From assembly GCA_023430565.1 (NCBI GenBank), contig JAEZAD010000210.1, forward strand, positions 10,240-74,239: a stretch of DNA of 64,000 nt. Reading direction: 5' to 3'. The notes beneath the pieces were generated by a model. That model searched no databases, had not been told where the DNA came from, and saw only the letters and a list, made by a program, of their open reading frames with translations. Below, piece by piece: positions 7,543-15,596 of this stretch. Source of the stretch: Verrucomicrobiota bacterium (lineage in GTDB: Bacteria; Verrucomicrobiota; Verrucomicrobiia; Opitutales; Opitutaceae). A program made the position numbers and the translations under genes. How positions within the stretch are numbered: position 1 is the stretch's first letter; every line of letters starts with the position of its first letter.

Positions 7543-10500
7543 TCACTCGTCGTCGCGACTACCGTCCGCAGTCAGAATCGGATCGGTCAGCGCGAGATCG
7601 AAGCACTGCGTCTCTCCCGCCCCAACGGTGAAACGCTCGTGATCGAACTTTTGCGGACATACGTACCACGCAGCCGATACACGAGCGGAAGCCGCCAACG
7701 CAGCAGCAGCAACAGCATGAATCTTTGATCCCGTAAGGCCAATTTCGACGTTTGCACCGCTCCGGAAGTAGAGGTCGCCATATATCTCTTCCGTTGCTCG
7801 TATGGCGTGATCGATGTCGTTCGTGTCGACTTCGACAAGCCCCACATTGGCGTCCGTTGCACTGGCCGCCAATTCTGCTGCGGCCCACGCAATGCGCCGT
7901 CGAGCCGTAGTTGGACGCGGCACAAGGATGCGAGTAGCGTCGCAACGCCTACAATCGAGAAGATACAACAATCGATCGTTTTTAGGCGAAGCAGAGGCGA
8001 TTAATGCGCGCCAACGCTCTGGAGCCGCAGGCGCTTGATGCACGGGCACCAGCCGGTACGGGCCGGCTTCGCCCATCAACACATCTCCAAGTTTTTCGAG
8101 TATCTCACTTGGGACCGGCCGGTCCGCGGCGACCCCAAGTTTCTGGAGATCGGCATTTCTCGGGTAGTGATGCGCAGCCAACGTGTGCACGACCCCGACC
8201 TTCCGAGCATGTGTAAGCGCATCCCTGATGGCAATGAACAGATAAGGCTTTGAAAGCCCTGAAGTGTCGACGATCACCCGGCCTGCGGCACGGATAGACG
8301 CGGAGATTTCTTCCGCCGAACTCACCGTTTCCGTCCGAATGCCAAGTCTCTCGATCTCCTCTGCGATCGTATTACCCTGAGTGTCGTCGTACCGTACGAG
8401 AACGACTTTGGTTGGACGCACCGCCCCCAATAGCCGTTCCGCGGATACGCGAGTGCGATCTTCAAACCCCAATGCGATCACGACAGCGTCGACTTCACGG
8501 TCTTTCCACGATTCGATGGACCCATGTGTCACGCGTATGCCTAAGCTTGGCACGAGCTTCGTTCGAGAGTCGAACTTCACGCTCGATTGAAACTCCATCT
8601 GCAATTGCCCGGCGGCCCGTGTCCCGCGCCGACGCCGCGTCGTGGTCCCCTGTACGGGTTGTGCCTCGTCTGCTTCGGGAAAGGAAGCGGACACGGCTGC
8701 CCTCGTTGAGGGCTCGCCCTCCTCCGGTCGCCCCTCTTCTTGTTCGCTCGTCCTCTTGTCCTCGCTATCGATCAAAATGCTCTTCGACTCCTCCGGATTC
8801 GCGAGCCACCGGCGAAGGGTTTCGCCGGAAAGCTCGAAGCGATCCCGATCGGATAAACCAATGAAGCTGGCGAGACCGAGCATCTTCCGGTAGGACAGCT
8901 TAAATTGAAGCACAGGATCATCATCCCGGGTTTTCGTTCTGGGTACGCCACCGTCATAAACGAACACCCCAGCATCGAGCAGGTCCAACAACTGGCGAGT
9001 GACCTCTTCGAAATCGGGTCCAGAGTCCAGGCGCACGTACAATTTCGTGTATTGCCGAAGGCGGGGACGTCCACCGGGCACGCCTGCCTTTGCGGAGCGT
9101 TGCAGTAACTCGCCTGCGGCCTGCGCGAACGCCAACGCGAGTCCCTTTTTGTGCTGATCACGTCGGTTCAGGAAATGCAGCAAACTCGCCGAGTGTTCGA
9201 GGAAGCACTCAGACTGCTTATCAGCAGCTACCGGAAGTTCGTTTACGGTCGCACGTTGAAGGATCTTCTCATACAGCTTGACGACGTCGCCTAGATCTCC
9301 GACGCACACGGCCTGCAAAGCTCGGAGCCCCCGGTACACCTGCTTTCGCGCCGCCGAGGACGCCGACGAACCTGCGATATCTTTCGCGATATCTTCGAGG
9401 TTGGCGTCACCGAGCACGTCGATCGGATCGCGACGGTAAAGCTCATCTCGGAACTGCCGGCCCCTGCGACGCAGGATTTCCGCGACAAACTGCATGTTTT
9501 GGGTAGTGGAGCCTTCCTTTAGCAGCCGATATACCTCGTTCCCCAAATTGAACTCCTCGTAGTCGCGGCTCGGATCCGCCGGCGCATTTCCGCCGGGTGA
9601 AAGCAGCACGCGGTGGAGGGCCTGTGCCTCGGTCGTTATCCGGAAGGCGCAATGCGGGTGCTGGAACAGCAACTGCGAAATGACTCTTCGAACCATTTCC
9701 GGCTGCAAGTAACGAGTAGATACGTCGTCGAGCAGAAACAGGACGTACTTGCCAGTGAGGGCCGGGGCGGCGGCGCGTAATACTTGCGCCAGGTGCCCGA
9801 ATGCCTCGGCGGGTGCCATTTGTAAGCGACACCCCCCTTTCCCGTCTGCCAGCTGGAATTGCAGATCCATCAGGAACCGTTCAAACCCATGCTCGCCGGA
9901 TGCCGAAGGCACCGTGCTACCGAGATCTAGCGCCCGGAGCGTGTCCCGCAGCAAGACATCGATGCCGCCGACGAGAGCGGTGGGGTCCAACGATCTCAAA
10001 TGCCGCAGCACCTGAACCGCGTCCCGCAAGTAGGCGACATAGAGCCGCTCGAAAGGCACCGCTTGATCGTTTGCGCCTTGGTCTTGCGGGTCGAGGAGCT
10101 TCTGGCAGGAGGCGTAAATGCCGATGAAATCGTCTTTCGAGAATTCCGGCGTGGGCGAACTTGGTTGTGCGTTGTCCACGGCGCGCACCGCACGTGCGTG
10201 GAAATGCAGTGCTCGCAATAGCATGGTTTTCCCACACCCCCGCATACCTGTTATGACCTGCGGCCCACGTGCTGTCGTTTTTCCCAGCCATCTATTATCT
10301 GGATCGAACCACAGCTCCGGAACGTGCCATGATTCCAGCGCTTGGGCGTTGTAAGCATCGCCGAATCGTTGGAGTGATAATGGCTGACGCCACGGTTCGT
10401 CGACAGCAGCAATCGCGGCCCGAATTGTCTGCTGAACGTCTTCTATTGTCAGGAGTCGTTGTGCATCGGCGGCTGGAGTGAGGTGCTCCGCCAGACCGCG

Positions 10501-11283
10501 CATAGCTCCCGCCAACCGATAATCTGCATCTGTCGTCGCACCTGCGCGTGCGTGAACTGCTCTGGCGAGCGCGGATATATGCCTGGCTACGTGGTGGTGA
10601 TCACCTAGCCTTGCCGGTCCGCTGCGACTCGCGTCCAATGTTGATCCCAGATCGATCGCCACAGCCCGGACGGTGGGGTCAATGGCACCTGAGCGCACCG
10701 CCTGTGGAGCCAATCGTTGGATGATCACGTTCCCGGCATGCAGGTCATTGTGAAAACGGCCGCGCTGCGTGAATAGGTGGAGGATCTCAAACAGATCGAC
10801 CGCAATCTGTGCCGCCGTTCGCGGACTCAATGCCCCGCGTTCGTGCGCTTGCCCGACCACCTGCTCCAGTGTGGGTCCAGCGATGTTCTCCAGAACGGCA
10901 ATATGGCATGGTAGCACTACCCCTCCAAAGTCGACGTCGGCGCTAAATTGATCCGTGATATTCGCGACGAACGGGGTTCCTTCAGCGATCGCCGCATGCT
11001 CGGCGCACTCCGCCGCCCAGTCTTTCTTGAAAAATTGGTACACACCAACGGGGACAACCTTCAGGACCACCGTCCGACGCAGCGATTCCTGCTGTGCACG
11101 ATATACGACGCTATAGAACCCCCGTGACACTGCCTCCTGCACTCGGTAGTTGCCGACGGCCGCGGGGAGAGTCCGCAACGGCGTCTCGTAGGGTCGCCCA
11201 CATGTAGGGCAACATTCGCCCGCAGCGCGGTCCTTGAAGTCCCCAGCCGGACACCAGAAACAACAGAGGCTAGGCACGGACAA
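7543..11283 (-). CDS. Zinc ribbon - Ser/Thr kinase - P-loop ATPase - Rossmannoid fusion
   Basis: A 1246-residue multidomain protein. Residues 7-29 form a zinc ribbon (CCFWC, then CCPTC). Residues about 45-290 are a protein kinase domain: glycine loop around 53-60, VLK with K75, HNDLHAGN at 178-185 and DLG at 211-213, so the catalytic residues are present. From about 310 comes a P-loop NTPase with Walker A GMRGCGKT (about 346-353) and a Walker B-like strand LFLLDD near 514-519, in the general style of STAND/ORC-like ATPases. After a charged linker (about 850-905), the last 340 residues contain two alpha/beta segments, each with a serine/threonine-glycine turn followed by lysine (DTSGLSK near 1010 and GLTGSK near 1183), which weakly recall ligand-binding CARF-type sites. 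It overlaps the upstream phosphorylase-like gene by 14 bases. Inference: sensor and switch of a defence system. Confidence 0.7.
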   Translation of the reverse strand: MSVPSLCCFWCPAGDFKDRAAGECCPTCGRPYETPLRTLPAAVGNYRVQEAVSRGFYSVVYRAQQESLRRTVVLKVVPVGVYQFFKKDWAAECAEHAAIAEGTPFVANITDQFSADVDFGGVVLPCHIAVLENIAGPTLEQVVGQAHERGALSPRTAAQIAVDLFEILHLFTQRGRFHNDLHAGNVIIQRLAPQAVRSGAIDPTVRAVAIDLGSTLDASRSGPARLGDHHHVARHISALARAVHARAGATTDADYRLAGAMRGLAEHLTPAADAQRLLTIEDVQQTIRAAIAAVDEPWRQPLSLQRFGDAYNAQALESWHVPELWFDPDNRWLGKTTARGPQVITGMRGCGKTMLLRALHFHARAVRAVDNAQPSSPTPEFSKDDFIGIYASCQKLLDPQDQGANDQAVPFERLYVAYLRDAVQVLRHLRSLDPTALVGGIDVLLRDTLRALDLGSTVPSASGEHGFERFLMDLQFQLADGKGGCRLQMAPAEAFGHLAQVLRAAAPALTGKYVLFLLDDVSTRYLQPEMVRRVISQLLFQHPHCAFRITTEAQALHRVLLSPGGNAPADPSRDYEEFNLGNEVYRLLKEGSTTQNMQFVAEILRRRGRQFRDELYRRDPIDVLGDANLEDIAKDIAGSSASSAARKQVYRGLRALQAVCVGDLGDVVKLYEKILQRATVNELPVAADKQSECFLEHSASLLHFLNRRDQHKKGLALAFAQAAGELLQRSAKAGVPGGRPRLRQYTKLYVRLDSGPDFEEVTRQLLDLLDAGVFVYDGGVPRTKTRDDDPVLQFKLSYRKMLGLASFIGLSDRDRFELSGETLRRWLANPEESKSILIDSEDKRTSEQEEGRPEEGEPSTRAAVSASFPEADEAQPVQGTTTRRRRGTRAAGQLQMEFQSSVKFDSRTKLVPSLGIRVTHGSIESWKDREVDAVVIALGFEDRTRVSAERLLGAVRPTKVVLVRYDDTQGNTIAEEIERLGIRTETVSSAEEISASIRAAGRVIVDTSGLSKPYLFIAIRDALTHARKVGVVHTLAAHHYPRNADLQKLGVAADRPVPSEILEKLGDVLMGEAGPYRLVPVHQAPAAPERWRALIASASPKNDRLLYLLDCRRCDATRILVPRPTTARRRIAWAAAELAASATDANVGLVEVDTNDIDHAIRATEEIYGDLYFRSGANVEIGLTGSKIHAVAAAALAASARVSAAWYVCPQKFDHERFTVGAGETQCFDLALTDPILTADGSRDDE

Positions 11284-12502
11284 CCTCCATATTTTCGCTG
11301 GCCCTCTCCGATGGCGAATCGTCGGCCGTAAACTGGGTCCGAAACGCTGAGCTTAGCCGCTCCAACACTTTCTCTCCGCAGAAAACCGTCGAGCATCGCA
11401 CCTCGGCGATCGGTTGCCCGACGGCCACTGAATCGCCCGTTTGCGCTAGGAGCCTCACCCCGACTGGATCACTGAATTCGTGCCCACGAGCTTCAACCTG
11501 TGACTCCACCAGGATATCGCGGATGCTGGCGAGGTCGATGAGCAGTGTCCCCGGTGTCTGTGCGTACACGGTCTGCCTGCGTGCGCTGCACACCATGTCT
11601 ACGCGGTCGAGAAAGCCGTGGAGGGTTGCGCCTTGGCTCGCCAGATGAGCTTCGAAAGCAGCTCTGGCTTCGCAGAGCGCAGTCGTCGGAGGAGCGTCGC
11701 TCGCCGCAACACTATTGCTTACGCCAGCAACCGTCGCCGCCATTCGCCAGCAATCTAGCACATGGCGATCGAGCCAAGGTTCTGGAGAGTTCATTTGACG
11801 AAATTGTAGAGCATGAGCCAACGCTACCAAGCTCTCGCCGCGGCCGATCCACGGCTGTGCTGGGCGGTCCTCTGCGCTGAGGAATGCGACCGCGTCGATA
11901 CCGAGCAACTGTGCAGCCGCACAGAAGATGCTCGCGTGGGTGCGGGCCTCCGATCGTGACCCGCCAAAGTTCCCATGCCGTCCGAGCCTCACGTCGAGGC
12001 CAACACGGTGGACTCCGACTGCCACCTTCTTCGCGAGCAGGCTCGCAGCGGCCAAGCTCGGGACAGCTACGGCACCATAGCGACGTCGGTATTGGTACAG
12101 AGCTGCGTCGGCAGGTGCGAATTTCTCATCCGTGAGGAAATGGACAAATCCACAGGTTGCGACCGCGGCTCGAACCTCATCGGTAGAAAGGCGTACGCGA
12201 TAGCCCGGGACAGTGGCGAGACTGTCAATAGCACCCGCAGGTCGGCCGGGCACAGCCAGTTTCACAACGCGACAACTCGACGCTAACAGCCACACTGGCG
12301 CCAAGAGGGTGGAAAGAGAGCCCGGACCCCCTGTCGATGCGACGTCGGCCACGGGAATCGAGTTGTTCCATTGCATCTGTTCGCCGCTTGCCGCAAGGCG
12401 GGTCGCCAGGCGCGCGACATCCTCGGGCGACCACGAATTGTGCCGCGCCTCATCGACGAGCCCACGGAATTCCTGTTCCTCTAGGAGGGGACTACTCGGC
12501 AT
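11270..12502 (-). CDS. Thymidine/pyrimidine-nucleoside phosphorylase homologue with altered active site
   Basis: A 410-residue protein matching the DeoA/PYNP family along its length. There is an N-terminal helical segment, DVASTGGPGS at 53-62 (family DKHSTGG.GD), GRPAG..DSLATVPGY at 86-101 (family GHTGGT.DKLE.IPG.), an arginine cluster at 139-141 and KK at 158-159 where the family has its substrate-binding Arg and Lys. A C-terminal domain has DPVGVRLLAQTGDSVAVGQP (family pattern G....K.GD.V..G.P). The Lys-His pair before STGG, including the His that contacts substrate in true phosphorylases, is Val-Ala here (54-55), so the chemistry or substrate may differ. It overlaps the methyltransferase gene by 11 bases and the kinase gene by 14, placing it firmly in the defence operon. 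Inference: it may act on modified nucleosides, or bind a nucleotide signal. Confidence 0.8.
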   Translation of the reverse strand: MPSSPLLEEQEFRGLVDEARHNSWSPEDVARLATRLAASGEQMQWNNSIPVADVASTGGPGSLSTLLAPVWLLASSCRVVKLAVPGRPAGAIDSLATVPGYRVRLSTDEVRAAVATCGFVHFLTDEKFAPADAALYQYRRRYGAVAVPSLAAASLLAKKVAVGVHRVGLDVRLGRHGNFGGSRSEARTHASIFCAAAQLLGIDAVAFLSAEDRPAQPWIGRGESLVALAHALQFRQMNSPEPWLDRHVLDCWRMAATVAGVSNSVAASDAPPTTALCEARAAFEAHLASQGATLHGFLDRVDMVCSARRQTVYAQTPGTLLIDLASIRDILVESQVEARGHEFSDPVGVRLLAQTGDSVAVGQPIAEVRCSTVFCGEKVLERLSSAFRTQFTADDSPSERASENMEVVRA

Positions 12503-13547
12503 GGCACCGGTCCCTCCTCCCGGTAAAGCCGTTTCTCATGGCCAGTGCGAACCGCCGTATCATTTCTGGCGGCAACGCGTTTCCTATAAGCAGAGCCAAA
12601 TCCTGTTTTCGGCTCACGTCGGGGAATTTGTATCGCAGGGGGAATGTCTGTAGGAGCGCGGCCTCCCGTATTGTTATAGCCCGGTTTGACGATGGATGAA
12701 GGAATCGGCCCTTCGAAGGGTTGAAGCATCCCCCGGTGATCGTGGGTGAGACACTGTCCCACGCCATGCGACCGTACACGTCGTAGAAGCCGTCACACTT
12801 CTTGTGACAATCCAGTTGCGCGCTGGCCGGCAAGTCCGACCGACTGCCTCCGTCCTTGGGAATTCGAGTAATAAGCTGGCGTATCTTTTTGCTGCGCTTC
12901 TCGGGCAAGTCGTGGACCGGATCGCCGCTCTTTCCTGCCTCCGGAAGCGTGCCGATGAACTCCCGAACTGTGCGCAAACGCGAGTCAGCCTGGGGCGCCG
13001 AAACCGGCGCGATGCGACTCGCCATTAGGATCAAACGCCGCCTGCGCTGCGGCACACCGAAGAACTGCGCGTTACGCACGTCCTCGTCGATGTGTTCATA
13101 CCCAAGTGCGCGCAACTGCCGCAAAAAATGACCGTAGCGTCGGTCTTCGCGGAGACCAGGGACATTCTCCATCATGATCGTTTTCGGGAGCAGCCCTCGA
13201 ACGAATCGGAGGAACTGGTAGATCAGGTCGTTCCGCTCGTCTTCTACGGAGAGTTTTCCGTTCAACGAACGCATCGACGAGAAGCCCTGGCAAGGGGGAC
13301 ATCCCGCCATCAGGTCGAGTTGTCCCCGCCTCAGTCCTAGACTGCGCTTCAACTCGGAAATCTTCACTGAACAGATATCGCGCTCCCACACGTGTACCCT
13401 ACGGTGGTTGGCGCGGTAGGTTGCCGCTGCAAGTGGATCCACTTCGATTGCTCCGATCACCCGGAAGCCTGCCTGACGAAGTCCTTCCGTTAGGCCGCCG
13501 CATCCAGAAAAGAGATCGATTGCGGTAGGTTTCTTTCGAGTGCTCAT
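12492..13547 (-). CDS. DNA (cytosine-5) methyltransferase
   Basis: A 351-residue C5 methyltransferase with the family motifs in order: motif I DLFSGCGG at 11-18, motif IV PPCQGFS with the nucleophilic C86, motif VI ENV near 127, motif VIII QRRRRLI, a short target-recognition region, motif IX and motif X GNALPP near 328. It transfers methyl groups from S-adenosylmethionine to carbon 5 of cytosine. There is no obvious cognate restriction endonuclease directly beside it, but a Vsr gene lies at the start of the same operon. It starts 6 bases after brxL and overlaps the phosphorylase-like gene, so it links BREX to the last three genes. The target sequence cannot be read from the protein. Confidence 0.93.
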   Translation of the reverse strand: MSTRKKPTAIDLFSGCGGLTEGLRQAGFRVIGAIEVDPLAAATYRANHRRVHVWERDICSVKISELKRSLGLRRGQLDLMAGCPPCQGFSSMRSLNGKLSVEDERNDLIYQFLRFVRGLLPKTIMMENVPGLREDRRYGHFLRQLRALGYEHIDEDVRNAQFFGVPQRRRRLILMASRIAPVSAPQADSRLRTVREFIGTLPEAGKSGDPVHDLPEKRSKKIRQLITRIPKDGGSRSDLPASAQLDCHKKCDGFYDVYGRMAWDSVSPTITGGCFNPSKGRFLHPSSNRAITIREAALLQTFPLRYKFPDVSRKQDLALLIGNALPPEMIRRFALAMRNGFTGRRDRCHAE

Positions 13548-13553
13548 ATCGAC

Positions 13554-15596
13554 TCAATTCTTTCTGAAAATATCCACCGTCGTCTCAAGACACGGGCGCA
13601 AGTCCCAGTCGTTCATACCCAAGCCGGAACGCGGCCGATCGACCCGCTGGTAGTAATCGAAACCCCGGCCGATCTTGATAATCCACCCGTTATCGAGTTC
13701 CACCTGGCGGTCGTGAATGTGAGGGTCGAATACAAACTCTAGTTTGATCCCATGCTCTCGCAGGTCATCCGCCAAGGCGTCCAGCTTCTCGGAATTCTCC
13801 ACCTCCTGAGACTGGTCGTCCGCTCCGGTTTTCAGGTGAATGCGCTCAACACTTCCCTCCTTGACCGCCAATTCGCAGAACCTGGTGAAATTTGCGATCT
13901 GGTGTGGGTTGCGAATGTATGGATCTTCCACGCGAATCACTTTCGTCCCCGGCAAATAGGGACCGAAAATGGTGGCGTAGGAGTACCCCGTATCCCCGTA
14001 GTGAATAGAAATGTGCTTCTCCCGATTTTCCTGCACGGTCTGAGGCATCTGTTCTTCCACATCCAACTCGCGAACGATCGAATTCGCTACCGGTCCCCCC
14101 GAGATTGGAGCCGGGGGTTCGGCCACCAGAACGCCCCTTGACTCTGGGCAGGTGACGATCCGCTCGATGCCGTTCTGATTCACATACGAGAATTCGAGCG
14201 CAGCAAATTCATCGTCCGGTTTACGCTTGTTGAGTTGCTCCTTCACACGCCGCCGACCTTCCAACGCGTATTCCAAATACTCGTTGAATTCGGCCTCGCT
14301 TGGTTCCCCATCAGGATGCAGCAGCTTGAGGAATGCTGAAACCGTTTTGATGACTGCGGTTTCGTCGCGCCCGCGAACAGCTGCCCCGAGTCGCGCCCGA
14401 CTTTTCACGTAGTTGAATCGGTTTGTCTGCTTCGCCAGGTGGTGGAGAGCCTCAGCCAGATAATCAGTGATAAACCCGTAACGCACCGTTAGCAGGTCGC
14501 TACTGCTCGCGGGAATTTCCCAGCCCGGCAGATACGTATGAAAACGATGAAGCAGTGCGAGGTCGAATGCCTCGGGCAGTGGCTTGAAAAGATCGCGACT
14601 GGGCGAACGGACTAATGCCTCGATCGAGTCGTCGATGTTGCCGACGAACACGAGGCTGGCGTTCGCAGTTATCTCTGCGGGACCGCGGCTAAACCGCCCG
14701 TTCGCCATGTAGTCCTTCATGATCTGCATGGTATCCCGGTCCTTCACTCGAATTCCGGCGACCTCATCGAATGCGACCACGTCCCAAAATCCGATTATGC
14801 CCACACGCCGGCGCTGGTTGTTGTAAAATAGGACCGAAGTGCTGGTCTGCCCGCCGCTCACCAACGTCGAATACGGGGAAAATTCACTGTAAACATACGA
14901 TTTCCCAGTGCCGCGAGGTCCCAGTTCGATGAAGTTATAGTTCGCTTCGACAAACGGGAATAGGCGCGCGAGGAAGTGAAACTTGAGTCGGGCCGTCATT
15001 TTGGCCGGCTCCAGCCCGATGGAGCGCAAGATTACGTCCATCCATTCGTCTCTGCTGAAGTCGCGCCTTCCTTGGCAAAAACTGTCGAAATTAAATCGGG
15101 AAAGCTGAATCGGCCGCAGGTCTTCGACCAGGAACGCATAGTCGTCCTCCTCGATGTTGTTGTGGGCCACTGTCACCTCGGCCCAGATGCCGCCTTCCAG
15201 CAGACGGTCGTTGTCGCGATAAAATTTCTCGCTGATGGCGATACGTCGTGAATTGAAGTTCTCCATCGCCGCCCAGTGTCGCTTCTCCCTCTCGACGTAG
15301 GAGACGTGAATCTTGTCGATGAACTTGTGACTGCCCTTTTGCTGAACCGTCGACTGGGCTCGGTTCGATTCGTCAGGTCGGACGTAGTTCTTGTTGATTG
15401 TTTCTACAACCGCCTCGATGCCGGCGTCTATCTCCGCTGGATCGTCCGTCGCACAGAACTTGGCGAGGAGAAACTCCAGCACGAAAGAAGGCACGTTCGT
15501 GCCCTTCTTAATCCGCTGAAGCAGATCCTTTCGGACCACGCAGCCCGGGAAGATTCGGTTCAGCCGATTGTCGATGTCGTCAGTATTTGCGGTCAC
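13554..15596 (-). CDS. brxL: BrxL-family AAA ATPase with C-terminal MIT_C domain
   Basis: A 680-residue protein. Residues 1 to about 460 match BrxL, the Lon-like AAA component of type 1 BREX: N-terminal domain, Walker A GPRGTGKS with K232, and the helical tail EGRRRVKEQL. Instead of the usual Lon-like C-terminal domain, residues about 532-680 match the MIT_C domain (phospholipase D-like fold, first known from MITD1): YATIFGPYL, VEDPYI, HDRQVELDNGW, KIGRGFDYY and DLRPCLETTVDIF. MIT_C domains in eukaryotes bind membranes. The start overlaps the pglZ stop by 4 bases. BrxL is a DNA-binding AAA ring in studied BREX systems. The swap of the C-terminal domain suggests an altered output. Confidence 0.85.
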   Translation of the reverse strand: MTANTDDIDNRLNRIFPGCVVRKDLLQRIKKGTNVPSFVLEFLLAKFCATDDPAEIDAGIEAVVETINKNYVRPDESNRAQSTVQQKGSHKFIDKIHVSYVEREKRHWAAMENFNSRRIAISEKFYRDNDRLLEGGIWAEVTVAHNNIEEDDYAFLVEDLRPIQLSRFNFDSFCQGRRDFSRDEWMDVILRSIGLEPAKMTARLKFHFLARLFPFVEANYNFIELGPRGTGKSYVYSEFSPYSTLVSGGQTSTSVLFYNNQRRRVGIIGFWDVVAFDEVAGIRVKDRDTMQIMKDYMANGRFSRGPAEITANASLVFVGNIDDSIEALVRSPSRDLFKPLPEAFDLALLHRFHTYLPGWEIPASSSDLLTVRYGFITDYLAEALHHLAKQTNRFNYVKSRARLGAAVRGRDETAVIKTVSAFLKLLHPDGEPSEAEFNEYLEYALEGRRRVKEQLNKRKPDDEFAALEFSYVNQNGIERIVTCPESRGVLVAEPPAPISGGPVANSIVRELDVEEQMPQTVQENREKHISIHYGDTGYSYATIFGPYLPGTKVIRVEDPYIRNPHQIANFTRFCELAVKEGSVERIHLKTGADDQSQEVENSEKLDALADDLREHGIKLEFVFDPHIHDRQVELDNGWIIKIGRGFDYYQRVDRPRSGLGMNDWDLRPCLETTVDIFRKN

